A stretch of 58,287 nt of DNA. It comes from Acidobacteriota bacterium (lineage in GTDB: Bacteria; Acidobacteriota; Terriglobia; Terriglobales; Acidobacteriaceae). The stretch spans positions 1-58,287 of the forward strand of contig JAGWRX010000202.1 of the NCBI GenBank assembly GCA_028876395.1. The letters are read 5' to 3'. Below, piece by piece: positions 23,875 to 31,830 of the stretch. Position numbers and translations under genes: made by a program. Below the pieces are notes generated by a model. That model made no database searches and had not been told where the DNA came from. It worked only from the letters and a program-made list of their open reading frames with translations. Each line of letters opens with the position of its first letter. The first letter of the stretch is position 1.

Positions 23875-25842
23875 CTACTGCGGCGGCGGATTCGATTGGC
23901 TCGATCCGGCCGGGGCCGTTGCCGGGTCCTCAAGGTGCGTCACGTGAACGCTGGCCTGCGTTTCTGGAACAGTGCCGTCGTTCACCTGCGCCTCCGTGGG
24001 CTTGCCCATAATCAGCAGCCGCTTCACCACCTTGCCCCGCGCGGGAATCAGCACGCGCTCCGTAACAGTGGTCTTTGCCGTGCGCACCGTCACCGGCACC
24101 TCGGCGGCGGCGTAGCCGGCATTGGCCAGATTCACGGCCACCAGCCACGCGCCTCCCTGCGCCGGGCTGGGAAAGACGCTCTCGATGCTCAGGTCCGGCA
24201 GTCCCTTGTCGGCGTCCACCCAGTCGGCAAAGAACCACGAAAGATCCTTGCCCGCGCCGGCCTTCTTCACCAGTTCTTCCAGCAGCCCGCCACCTTTGCC
24301 GGGACCGCTATCCCTGGCCGGGTCATAGGCGCGCAGCGCGCTTGAGAGCGCCTCATTCCCCACCATATCCCGCAGCATCCAAAGCACATATGCAGCCTTG
24401 GTGCGGTAGTAGACGGGCGCGGTGGCCACGGCCAGCGGCTGCCCCGCGCTCTCGCCCGGGCTCGCAGGCTCGGCCAGCGCCAGCGCGGCGCGGTCGGCCT
24501 CCAGCACGCCCAGCGCGTCATCGCGTCCGCGGCGCTTCTCCACCCAAAGCGTGCCCATAAAGGTGGCGACGCCCTCGCTGACCCAGGCGCGCGGAGATTG
24601 CATCCACGCATGCGTCAGGGCATGCACCAGTACGCCCTGCAGCCGGTCTGCCGAGCCCTCGTGGAGACTGATGGCGAGCAGGGCTCCGGTCTCGTAAGGC
24701 GCGTCGTCGGGGTCGGGCAGGTCAAGAAGGGTCAGTTGCGCGCGCGGGGTCTTGCCGAGCCAGTCCTCAACGAAAGGCGTAACCGCCGTCGCCGCGTCGA
24801 GCCAGCTCTGCACGGCAATCTCGTTTTCAGCCAGTGTCCAGGCCGTCAGGTTCGCGCCGGGGTGTGCCTTACGGATGGCGACGAAAAGGCTGGGAGCCTC
24901 AAAACCGAGGGTTGCGCTGTCAACTCCGGCGGTGGCAATGCCGTCCACATCAGGCCCGAAGCGGCCGGCTGCGGTAACCGTCAGCCTGGTGGGCTGGCCG
25001 TTGATGAGCGCGACCGTGGGCTGCTGGCCATAGGGAAACTCAACGGTAAGGCGCAGACCGAAATGCGCTCCCGCCAGCCGCAGCTTGTGGGTGCCAATCT
25101 CGTCAAACAGCCGGGCCCCGTCGCCCAGAATCACGGGAACGCTCGCCACTGGATACCAGACCACATTGCCAAAGCCGCGCAGGCCGGTAAAAGGAACCGT
25201 AATCTGGTCCCAGTCCGAGCGCAGGGCAAGAGCTTCCGGCGTTCCCACGGCCAGCAGGCGCTGGGCCGAGGCGGTTACTTCGCCGGAGTAGGTCACGTCA
25301 AGCTGAAGCGCTGCCCCCGGCGCCAGCGGCTCGGCCAGTGGAACCGCCGCCTCGTGCAACTGCCCCGTGTGGTCCGCGTCGGAGTTGAGCACGGCCACCG
25401 GAAACGAAACATCCCGGCCGCCCACGCGAATCTGCTCCCAGTTCAGCGAGGAGGAGATTTGCAGCGGAATCCTTTTGAGCGGGGTCTTGCCGTCGTTGCG
25501 CACGGTCACAAGGGCGCGAACTGCGATGCGATGTGCGGCGGCCTGCAAGTGCACATCCAGAGCGAGGTCGGTAAACGTAACGGCCCGGCGGTCAGCGTCC
25601 TCCGCCGCAGGCTCCCTGGCCATTGCGATGGCCGGCTGCGCCTCGGGGCCCGCCTGGGTACTCACTCCGTCCTCGTCCGCCGAGCGGGAAAAGATGACCT
25701 TGCCGCCGGGTTTGGGGCTTTGCGGCTGCTGCCCTCTGTCGCTCTGGGCGGGCTTCGTGCTGCTCTGCGCCGCGCAGGAAACTGCCGCCAGGACGGCTGC
25801 AACCGTTGCGATTGACAGCGTCCGGGCAAAAGAAAACGTCAT
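23875..25842 (-). CDS. Exported M1-like (aminopeptidase fold) protein with altered active site
   Basis: 655 aa with a signal peptide (RTLSIATVAAVLAAVSCAAQ; a Cys near the end allows a lipoprotein). An N-terminal beta-sandwich (residues 90-240) is followed by a catalytic-type domain. The region that in M1 peptidases reads HExxHxW...EG is here VHALTHAW...WVSEGVATF, with Ala in place of the catalytic Glu. The downstream EGVA and AAYVLWMLRDMVG segments keep the family layout. The protein therefore looks like a pseudo-peptidase or a variant with another activity. It begins with a 4-bp overlap at the rlmB stop, so the two are coupled. Confidence 0.78.
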   Translation of the reverse strand: MTFSFARTLSIATVAAVLAAVSCAAQSSTKPAQSDRGQQPQSPKPGGKVIFSRSADEDGVSTQAGPEAQPAIAMAREPAAEDADRRAVTFTDLALDVHLQAAAHRIAVRALVTVRNDGKTPLKRIPLQISSSLNWEQIRVGGRDVSFPVAVLNSDADHTGQLHEAAVPLAEPLAPGAALQLDVTYSGEVTASAQRLLAVGTPEALALRSDWDQITVPFTGLRGFGNVVWYPVASVPVILGDGARLFDEIGTHKLRLAGAHFGLRLTVEFPYGQQPTVALINGQPTRLTVTAAGRFGPDVDGIATAGVDSATLGFEAPSLFVAIRKAHPGANLTAWTLAENEIAVQSWLDAATAVTPFVEDWLGKTPRAQLTLLDLPDPDDAPYETGALLAISLHEGSADRLQGVLVHALTHAWMQSPRAWVSEGVATFMGTLWVEKRRGRDDALGVLEADRAALALAEPASPGESAGQPLAVATAPVYYRTKAAYVLWMLRDMVGNEALSSALRAYDPARDSGPGKGGGLLEELVKKAGAGKDLSWFFADWVDADKGLPDLSIESVFPSPAQGGAWLVAVNLANAGYAAAEVPVTVRTAKTTVTERVLIPARGKVVKRLLIMGKPTEAQVNDGTVPETQASVHVTHLEDPATAPAGSSQSNPPPQ

Positions 25843-26663
25843 GAACCCAGGCCTTTCTGCTTCTTTGGTTTGGACGCGCCTTCCGCATCGGGGCGAGCGC
25901 CGGACTGCTGCCGCGCGGCAATGCGGCGCTGGCGAAAGGCTTCGTACAGCACCACGGCTCCGGCGGCCGATACGTTGAGCGAGCTGACCCCGCCCGCCAT
26001 GGGAATCCGCAAAAGATGGTCGCAGGTGCGCCGCACCAGGTCATGCAGGCCCGCGCCTTCGCGGCCCAGCACGAGGACGCAGTCCCCGGTAAAGTCGAAG
26101 CGGTCATAGTTCTCGGTGCCGCGCTCGTCGAGGCCGATGATCCATAGATTCTGCTGTTTCAGGTCTTCGAGAGCCCGCACCAGGTTGACGACACGGGCAA
26201 TGCGCAGGTGCTCGGCGGCTCCGGCGCTGGCCTTCACGGCCACAGGGCTCAGCGGAGCGGAGCGGCGCTCGGTCAACACCACGCCATCCACGCCTGCGCC
26301 GTCCGCCACGCGCAGCAGAGCGCCCAGATTCTGCGGGTCTTCCACGCCGTCCAGCGCCAGCAGAAGCCGCGCCGGGCGCGGTGCTCCGGCGGGCGCGGCG
26401 GGCGGCGCAAAAAGGTCTTCAATGCTCAGCGCCTGCTGAGGGCGGACCATGGCAACCACGCCCTGGTGGGCGGGCGTGCCGGCCAGTTGCGTCAATTGCT
26501 CGCGCGGCTCCTGGCGAACCCGGACGCCCGCCTCCCGGCACTCAGCGACCAGCCGGGCCAGCCGTTCGTCCTGCCGTTCCCGAGCCACCAGTACGTGATC
26601 AAACCGGCGCTTGCCGGCCCGGAGCGCCTCCTCCACCGAGTGCAGCCCGTAGAGAACTTCCAT
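25839..26663 (-). CDS. rlmB: 23S rRNA (guanosine-2'-O)-methyltransferase RlmB-type SPOUT enzyme
   Basis: SPOUT-fold TrmH/RlmB methyltransferase, 274 aa. The N-terminal substrate-binding domain starts with YGLHSVEEALRAGKR and contains HQGVVAMV. The SAM-binding knot shows LDGVEDPQNLGALLRVADGAGVDGVV (in part), VLGREGAGLHDLV and IPMAGGVSSLNVSAAGAVVLYE (in part), the RlmB-type motif set. The C-terminus has a basic tail (KPKKQKG). Target G2251 is assumed from the family. The sequence TACACT lies 7 nt before the ATG without a ribosome site. Confidence 0.92.
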   Translation of the reverse strand: MEVLYGLHSVEEALRAGKRRFDHVLVARERQDERLARLVAECREAGVRVRQEPREQLTQLAGTPAHQGVVAMVRPQQALSIEDLFAPPAAPAGAPRPARLLLALDGVEDPQNLGALLRVADGAGVDGVVLTERRSAPLSPVAVKASAGAAEHLRIARVVNLVRALEDLKQQNLWIIGLDERGTENYDRFDFTGDCVLVLGREGAGLHDLVRRTCDHLLRIPMAGGVSSLNVSAAGAVVLYEAFRQRRIAARQQSGARPDAEGASKPKKQKGLGS

Positions 26664-26725
26664 GAGGGATAGTGTAGAAGATTGGTGGCTTGGGCAAGGC
26701 CCGGACGCGGGTTTTATGGCGGCGG

Positions 26726-26731
26726 TATAAT
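26726..26731 (+). promoter_or_regulatory. Candidate -10 (TATAAT) upstream of the ECF sigma gene
   Basis: Exact TATAAT about 63 nt before the sigma-factor ATG. No good -35 was found at 16-18 bp, so the assignment is weak. Confidence 0.3.
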
Positions 26732-26794
26732 TTTTCCAGTCAAAAATTGATTTAGTGCGGCTTCGGAGACCGTTTTGTCGTCTAAATAAATGCG

Positions 26795-27451
26795 ATGAGT
26801 ACTGGCGCAGTTATTCGCTCATTATTCGCCCCAGGTTCCGCCACGCAAGCTGAAGAGCTGGTGCGACAGGAGAGCCTCGCGATTGCCGAGGGGCTCAAGC
26901 GGCAGGATGCCGGCCTTCTGGACTCGCTGATTGTCCGCTATCAGCACCGCCTGCTGCGGTATCTCTTATTTTTGACCGGCAATCGCGAGATGGCAGAGGA
27001 CCTCTTTCAGGAGGTCTGGATGCGCGTGCTGGTGCGCGGAGCCCAGTTCAACGGCAAGGCGCGGTTTGAGACCTGGCTCTTCACCATTGCGCGCAATCTG
27101 ATGATCGACCAGCGGCGCAAACGGACCATGTCCAGCCTGGACGAGATGTTTGAGACCGGCAACGACGACGACCGGCCCATGTGCTGCGAGGTGCCTGACG
27201 ACCAGCCCTCTCCGTTCGACCGTTTCGCGAACGTCGAGGACCGCGAATGTATTGCAGCGGCGCTGCTCCAGTTGGACACCCTGTACCGCGAGGTGCTGGT
27301 GCTCCGCTTCCACGAGGAACTCTCGCTGGACGAGATTGCCAAAGTGACGCACGCGCCTCTTTCCACTGTGAAATCAAGACTTTATCGCGGCCTCGCCGCC
27401 ATCAAGCCAAGAATTGAGCGCTCGCATGCGCATCGCCAGGGGGCGGTGTGA
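26795..27451 (+). CDS. RNA polymerase ECF sigma factor
   Basis: 218-aa sigma-70 family protein with only regions 2 and 4. Region 2 (about 40-115): [32 protein letters not shown] and [19 protein letters not shown]. An acidic linker follows ([18 protein letters not shown]). Region 4 (about 160-210): [41 protein letters not shown] (in part). The stop overlaps the start of a small membrane protein gene by 4 bp (GTGA), a layout often used by sigma/anti-sigma pairs. Confidence 0.93.
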   Translation: MSTGAVIRSLFAPGSATQAEELVRQESLAIAEGLKRQDAGLLDSLIVRYQHRLLRYLLFLTGNREMAEDLFQEVWMRVLVRGAQFNGKARFETWLFTIARNLMIDQRRKRTMSSLDEMFETGNDDDRPMCCEVPDDQPSPFDRFANVEDRECIAAALLQLDTLYREVLVLRFHEELSLDEIAKVTHAPLSTVKSRLYRGLAAIKPRIERSHAHRQGAV

Positions 27452-27834
27452 AGAATGCAGGTACGGTAACCGGCACGGCTTCCGGCGCGGGCAATGACGC
27501 AAGCGCCCACCGGGACATGCTTGCGGCCATCGCAGGCAACCATGCCGCCCAGGACTGCAAAGTTGCCCACCATACCCGCCGCGTTGTCATGGCCTCTTTG
27601 GGCGTGATGCAGGAGCAGAAGGCCGGCCTCAAGCGGAATCGCGCTTTGGCGCTGGCGGCCATCCTGGTCGTCTTCTTCATCGTCGGCCCGCCCGTCTGGT
27701 GGATTGTGGAGAATCTCATTGAAGAAGGCCGCCTCGCCAGCCTGCTGAGCCAACTCAGCGTCTGGGCTTTCTTCCTCAGTTCGGCGCTGCTGGCCGCTGT
27801 CCTTCTGGCCGGCTGGCTGCGCCAAAAGCCCTGA
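27448..27834 (+). CDS. Two-span membrane protein coupled to the ECF sigma factor, 128 aa
   Basis: GTG start inside the sigma stop (GTGA). A soluble N-terminal region of about 65 residues containing Cys37 and two adjacent His (CKVAHHTRR) is followed by two membrane spans ([20 protein letters not shown] and [19 protein letters not shown]). Position and topology fit an anti-sigma factor. The His/Cys segment could be compared with zinc-binding anti-sigma domains, but the spacing is not the classical H-x3-C-x2-C. Role is inference. Confidence 0.75.
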   Translation: MKNAGTVTGTASGAGNDASAHRDMLAAIAGNHAAQDCKVAHHTRRVVMASLGVMQEQKAGLKRNRALALAAILVVFFIVGPPVWWIVENLIEEGRLASLLSQLSVWAFFLSSALLAAVLLAGWLRQKP

Positions 27835-27973
27835 CCCGGCGGCAGAGCGGAACACCTTAAATCAGAGCCCCTTAAAAGTAGGCGCAACTTCTTTATTAAC
27901 CTTCCCGTCCATTCCAGTAAGGGATTAAGCTGTGCTTAATCTTGTAAAAAGCCCTCTGAGGAGGGATGGCTCA

Positions 27974-28498
27974 ATGCGCAATCCGGAATCCATCCACGCT
28001 GACCAGGACACTCGCCTGATCCCAATCTGGTCGATCATGACCGCCGTCGCTGCGTTCCTGCTGGTCGAGTACTATTTCTGGCTCGTCTTTCCTGGCCAGC
28101 AGCACCACACAGCGCCGCTTGGCCTGCGCATCTATCTCAACCTCTCCTGGGGTCTGCTGGCCGCGGTCTATTTCCTGTTGGTGGGCTTTGTCAGCAAGGA
28201 CGCGCCCCGCCGCGCCATGAGCGCGCGTTTCTGGATGCTGATTTGTTTTGTCATGCCTGGCGGCATCGGCGCCGTGCTTTACTTCCTGCTGCGCGCGCCC
28301 GTGGTTTCCAGTTGCCCGGCCTGCGCCACGCACGTGCAGAGCGACTTCCACTTCTGCCCGCAGTGCAATTTCCAGCTCACCGCCAGTTGCGGCAATTGCT
28401 TCCGCACGGTGCGCGCCACGGACCAGTACTGCACCCGCTGCGGCCATGAACTCTCCCGCGACCACTTGCCTGCGCGTCTGAGGGTCCTCGGCGAGTAA
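27974..28498 (+). CDS. Membrane protein with C-terminal double zinc ribbon, 174 aa
   Basis: The start at 27974 is selected for its GAGGAGGG ribosome site about 9 nt upstream; the frame opens earlier at 27932. Three hydrophobic segments (WSIMTAVAAFLLVEYYFW, LNLSWGLLAAVYFLLVGF, FWMLICFVMPGGIGAVLYFL) are followed by two CxxC pairs of zinc-ribbon type: CPACATHVQSDFHFCPQC and CGNCFRTVRATDQYCTRC. The zinc ribbons should face the cytoplasm. Function unknown. The downstream LytTR regulator has its own promoter. Confidence 0.8.
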   Translation: MRNPESIHADQDTRLIPIWSIMTAVAAFLLVEYYFWLVFPGQQHHTAPLGLRIYLNLSWGLLAAVYFLLVGFVSKDAPRRAMSARFWMLICFVMPGGIGAVLYFLLRAPVVSSCPACATHVQSDFHFCPQCNFQLTASCGNCFRTVRATDQYCTRCGHELSRDHLPARLRVLGE

Positions 28499-28566
28499 GC
28501 CCTTCCATTGCAGCGCAGCGGCCAATGCCCCGCTCCCGTTGCACGGACTTCAGCTTCCGGGCCGAA

Positions 28567-28595
28567 TTGACCCGGCCGTGCTGCCTTCCTACAAT
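28567..28595 (+). promoter_or_regulatory. Promoter of the LytTR regulator gene
   Basis: TTGACC at 28567-28572, exactly 17 bp, then TACAAT at 28590-28595. Both hexamers match the housekeeping consensus well, and they lie 18 nt before the ATG. Confidence 0.6.
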
Positions 28596-28613
28596 CAAGC
28601 TGCCGGCATACAC

Positions 28614-29435
28614 ATGTCCATCTCCGCGCTCATCATCGACGACGAACAGCTGGCCCGCGACGAGCTGAAGTACCTGCTCGACGAAGTGGGCGACGTGGAC
28701 GTGGTGGCGCAGGGCAGCAACGGCCTCGAAGCCGTGGACCTGATCGAAGAGCACCACCCCGACCTTGTCTTCCTCGATGTGCAGATGCCGGGCCAGGACG
28801 GCTTTGCCGTGCTTCAGCGGCTGATGGACCGGCACCACGCGCAGCCGGGCAAGGAGGCCGAGCCTCTGCCCCAGATCGTCTTCGCCACGGCCTATGACCA
28901 GTACGCCGTGCGCGCCTTTGACGTGAACGCCGTGGATTATCTGCTCAAGCCATTTGACCGCACGCGCGTGCAGCAGGCGCTGGAGCGCGTGCGCGGGCGC
29001 ATGGCCGGCGGAGCAGGAACGGCAGGCCTCCCCGAGTCGCACATTGACGCCCTGCTGCGGCTGCTGAACCGGCCGCAGGGCGCATCGCGCGTGCCGCATC
29101 CGGCCCGGCTCATTGTCCAGGCGCAGAACCGCCTCCTGCTCGTGGACCAGGCGGACATCTGCTTCGCCGCCATCGACGAAGGCGTCATTCGCGTGGTCAC
29201 GCAGAGCTTCGAAGGCCAGTCAAAGTGCCGCACGCTCGAGGACCTGCTGGAATTGCTGGACCCCGCGCTCTTCTGGCGCGCGCATCGCGGCTTTGTGGTG
29301 AACATCAACCACATCCGCGAAGTGGTGCCGTGGTTCAAGTCAAGCTATCAGCTGCGCATGAATGACAAGAAGCAGACGGAGATTCCCGTCAGCCGCGCGC
29401 AGACAAAGCGGCTGCGCGAGCTGTTCAATCTCTAA
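28614..29435 (+). CDS. LytTR-family response regulator
   Basis: 273-aa regulator. Receiver domain (1-120): ALIIDDEQLAR, phospho-acceptor Asp55 in LVFLDVQMPGQDG, FATAYDQYAVRAFDVNAVDYLLKPF (in part). The LytTR DNA-binding domain (about 165-270) carries LIVQAQNRLLLVDQADICF, FWRAHRGFVVNINHI and PVSRAQTKRLRELF. No partner kinase is adjacent. The ATG at 28614 is preceded by a good promoter but a weak ribosome site. Confidence 0.94.
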   Translation: MSISALIIDDEQLARDELKYLLDEVGDVDVVAQGSNGLEAVDLIEEHHPDLVFLDVQMPGQDGFAVLQRLMDRHHAQPGKEAEPLPQIVFATAYDQYAVRAFDVNAVDYLLKPFDRTRVQQALERVRGRMAGGAGTAGLPESHIDALLRLLNRPQGASRVPHPARLIVQAQNRLLLVDQADICFAAIDEGVIRVVTQSFEGQSKCRTLEDLLELLDPALFWRAHRGFVVNINHIREVVPWFKSSYQLRMNDKKQTEIPVSRAQTKRLRELFNL

Positions 29436-29462
29436 CGGCGCATCATTCCCGATCGGACAAAC

Positions 29463-30260
29463 TCAGTCGTAGCGCTCTGTTACGATTTGCCTTCGCTGCC
29501 ATCCGAAGGCTTTCAACCGCTCGCGAACGGCGGCAATCATGGGGCTGAGCCCGCAGATATACGCATGAATGTCGAAGTGCAGCTCGGCCGCCGGCGTCGC
29601 GGCGTCCGGCGCCGGAACGGGCAGCGGCTGGCCCAGACGCGCGGCGCGCTCCTCCACGATGCGGGCCACGTGATCCTGCACGTATCCGCGCAGGCCGGTC
29701 CAGCTTTCAGCTGCGCGGCTGAGCGTGGCCAGGTAACGGAAATTCGCATGACGCGCCGCGAGCGCCTCGAATTCTTCGTGATAGTAAAGCTCGCTTTCGT
29801 GGCGCGTGCCATAGACGAGCCATATTTCGCGGCCCTCGCTGCGGTCGGGACCGTCCTCGGGAAACAGCCACTGCGCAAAGCCGCGCATGGGCGCGATGCC
29901 CGTGCCGGTGGCGACAAGGATCGAGTCCGTGATGGGCTCGCGCAGCGTGAAGTAGCCGAGCGGCCCCTGAATCTGGATGGTTCCGCCAACGGGAAGGTCC
30001 GGCAGGCGGTTGGAAAAGAAGCCACCCTCGACGCGGTTCAGGCACAGATCGAAGCGGTTGCCTCTGGGCGCGGAAGCAAGGGAGTAGGCGCGTGTCTGTT
30101 CTTTGCCGTTCGGGTCCTGGTCCACGACTGAAACAAACTGGCCGGGCGTGAACTGAAAGCTCTTCAGCTCATCCAGAACAAACTCGAAGTGGAAGCATTG
30201 CGCCGAGGAGGAAAGGCACTGCTTTCGTGCCAGACGTGCGGTGGTTAGCTCTCGCGTCAA
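29463..30260 (-). CDS. Ferredoxin/flavodoxin--NADP(+) reductase-type flavoprotein
   Basis: 265-aa FNR-family enzyme passing electrons between NADPH and a small electron carrier. FAD domain: FQFTPGQFVSVV and RAYSLAS; phosphate loop GGFFSNRLPDLPVGG; NADP domain: LVATGTGIAPMRGF, VYGTRHESELYY and the C-terminal YICGLSPMI. The only supported start is TTG at 30260 and its ribosome site is weak, so the N-terminus is uncertain. It is the last gene of the sulfate-assimilation unit, about 100 nt after tauE, and may supply electrons for sulfite reduction (inference). Confidence 0.88.
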   Translation of the reverse strand: MTRELTTARLARKQCLSSSAQCFHFEFVLDELKSFQFTPGQFVSVVDQDPNGKEQTRAYSLASAPRGNRFDLCLNRVEGGFFSNRLPDLPVGGTIQIQGPLGYFTLREPITDSILVATGTGIAPMRGFAQWLFPEDGPDRSEGREIWLVYGTRHESELYYHEEFEALAARHANFRYLATLSRAAESWTGLRGYVQDHVARIVEERAARLGQPLPVPAPDAATPAAELHFDIHAYICGLSPMIAAVRERLKAFGWQRRQIVTERYD

Positions 30261-30362
30261 GTTGAATTCTCGCCAGGGAAGGTTGAAGTGCCAGCAGAAG
30301 CGCCACTGGCAGTATCGCCAGCCGGACGCAGCGCTGGCAAGGTGCCCGCTGCGTCGCTGCCG

Positions 30363-31127
30363 TTATCCGCGTGCTCCGGCAAGCGCGTGCCAGCAGATCT
30401 CCATGCCCATGGCGAAGAGCCAGACCGACAGCGCGAGGCGCATGGCGCGCGCGGGGATGCGCGGAGCAAGGCTGTTGCCGGCGAGCGCGCCCAGCAGGCC
30501 TCCGGCAAGCAGCCGGCTCAGCAGCGCGGGGTCGATTCCGCCATAACTGAAGTGCATGCCGCCGCCGATAAGCGCAATGCAGAGCCCGAACGCGAGGTCC
30601 GTGCCCACCACGCGCGACGCATCCAGCGGCGTGAAACCAAGCAGTGCCAGCGTGCCCAGCGCGCCGGCCCCCGAGGACGAGAAGCCGACCTCCGCGCCCA
30701 CAGGAAGCATGGAGAGCGCCAGCCAGCCCGGCCGGTAAGGCCGGTTGCCGCCGGCATCCGCAGGCCGAAAATGCCGGAAGATGCACCACGCCGAGCACAG
30801 CGCAATCATGCTGCCCAGCGCAAGATAAAGCCACAGCGTGTTGCTTTCGCTGCGCGCCATGCGCTTGAACAATACGCTGCCCAGCACCACGCCGGGAATG
30901 CCGGTCAGCAGCATCGCGCCGAGAACGCGCCACTCCACCTTGCGCCGCCAGATCTGCGCCGGAACGACCACCAGCTTCACTGCCGCGGAATACGCGAGGG
31001 CCGTGCCCACCGCGGCCTCCACCGGCAGATGCAGAAACAGAATGAGCAACGGCGCGGTAATGGTGCCGGCGCCAACGCCGGTCATCGCAATCAAAGCGGC
31101 GATGCCAAAGCCCAGAAGAATTTCCAT
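30363..31127 (-). CDS. TauE/SafE-family membrane transporter
   Basis: 254 aa with about eight hydrophobic segments. The family repeat pattern is visible: MTGVGAGTITAPLLIL in the first half and VGFSSSGAGALGTLALL in the second. Members are proposed exporters or importers of sulfite, sulfoacetate or other sulfur anions. It lies 16 nt after cysH in the sulfate-assimilation operon, which supports transport of sulfate or sulfite in this organism (inference). Confidence 0.88.
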   Translation of the reverse strand: MEILLGFGIAALIAMTGVGAGTITAPLLILFLHLPVEAAVGTALAYSAAVKLVVVPAQIWRRKVEWRVLGAMLLTGIPGVVLGSVLFKRMARSESNTLWLYLALGSMIALCSAWCIFRHFRPADAGGNRPYRPGWLALSMLPVGAEVGFSSSGAGALGTLALLGFTPLDASRVVGTDLAFGLCIALIGGGMHFSYGGIDPALLSRLLAGGLLGALAGNSLAPRIPARAMRLALSVWLFAMGMEICWHALAGARG

Positions 31128-31143
31128 CGTCTATCCCCGGGGA

Positions 31144-31830
31144 CTACGAAGCCTGAATGTGAATGCCGCACTCGAGTTTTTGCCCGGACCAGCGCCCCGA
31201 GCGCGGATCGTTGGGATCAAAGGGCAGGCTCGTGCACGGCTCGCATCCGATGCTCGTGTATCCCTTGTCATACAGCGGCAGCAGTGGAATGTCGTGCGCT
31301 CCCGCATACAGCCACACGTCGCGCGTCGTCCACTCCGCCAGCGGACTCAGCTTGGCCAGCGTCTGCCCGCCGGGCAGCGTGAAGCTTTCCTCCTGCTGCA
31401 GATGCGCGCGCGACTTCGACTGCTGGCGGCGCAGCCCCGTAATCCACACGCTGTAAGGGGCCAGCGAGCGAAACAGCGGCTCCACCTTGCGCAACGCGCA
31501 GCAGCGGTCGGGCGCGCTCTGGTTCAGAATGCCAAACTCGGATTCCTGCTCCGCAACCGTGCGCTCAGGCAGCACATTAACCAGGTTCAGATTCCACTCC
31601 GCCGCCATGCGATCGCGATAGGCGAGCGTTTCGGCAAAGTGATAGCCCGTCTCAAGAAAAAGCACAGGGACCTGCGGAACGAGCTCGCGCACCATGTGCA
31701 GCACAACAACGTCCTCCGCCTGAAAGCTGCTTGTCACGCAGACATTCCGCGCGCCGGCAAGCCGCTCGCGCAAAAACTGCCGCGCGGCGCCGGCACGTTC
31801 TTCAATCTCAACGGGCAACTGCGTCGTCAT
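31144..31830 (-). CDS. cysH: Thioredoxin-dependent adenylyl-sulfate (APS) reductase, CysH family
   Basis: 228-aa reductase that makes sulfite from APS. PP-loop-like VTSSFQAEDVVVLHM, ETGYHF and ITGLRRQQSKSR bind the nucleotide. The iron-sulfur ligands of the APS-using branch are all present: the Cys pair in DRCCALRKVEPL and CxxC in GCEPCTS, plus the catalytic Cys in the C-terminal ECGIH. The enzyme should therefore use APS rather than PAPS. The start overlaps the cysN end by 23 bp. Confidence 0.93.
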   Translation of the reverse strand: MTTQLPVEIEERAGAARQFLRERLAGARNVCVTSSFQAEDVVVLHMVRELVPQVPVLFLETGYHFAETLAYRDRMAAEWNLNLVNVLPERTVAEQESEFGILNQSAPDRCCALRKVEPLFRSLAPYSVWITGLRRQQSKSRAHLQQEESFTLPGGQTLAKLSPLAEWTTRDVWLYAGAHDIPLLPLYDKGYTSIGCEPCTSLPFDPNDPRSGRWSGQKLECGIHIQAS

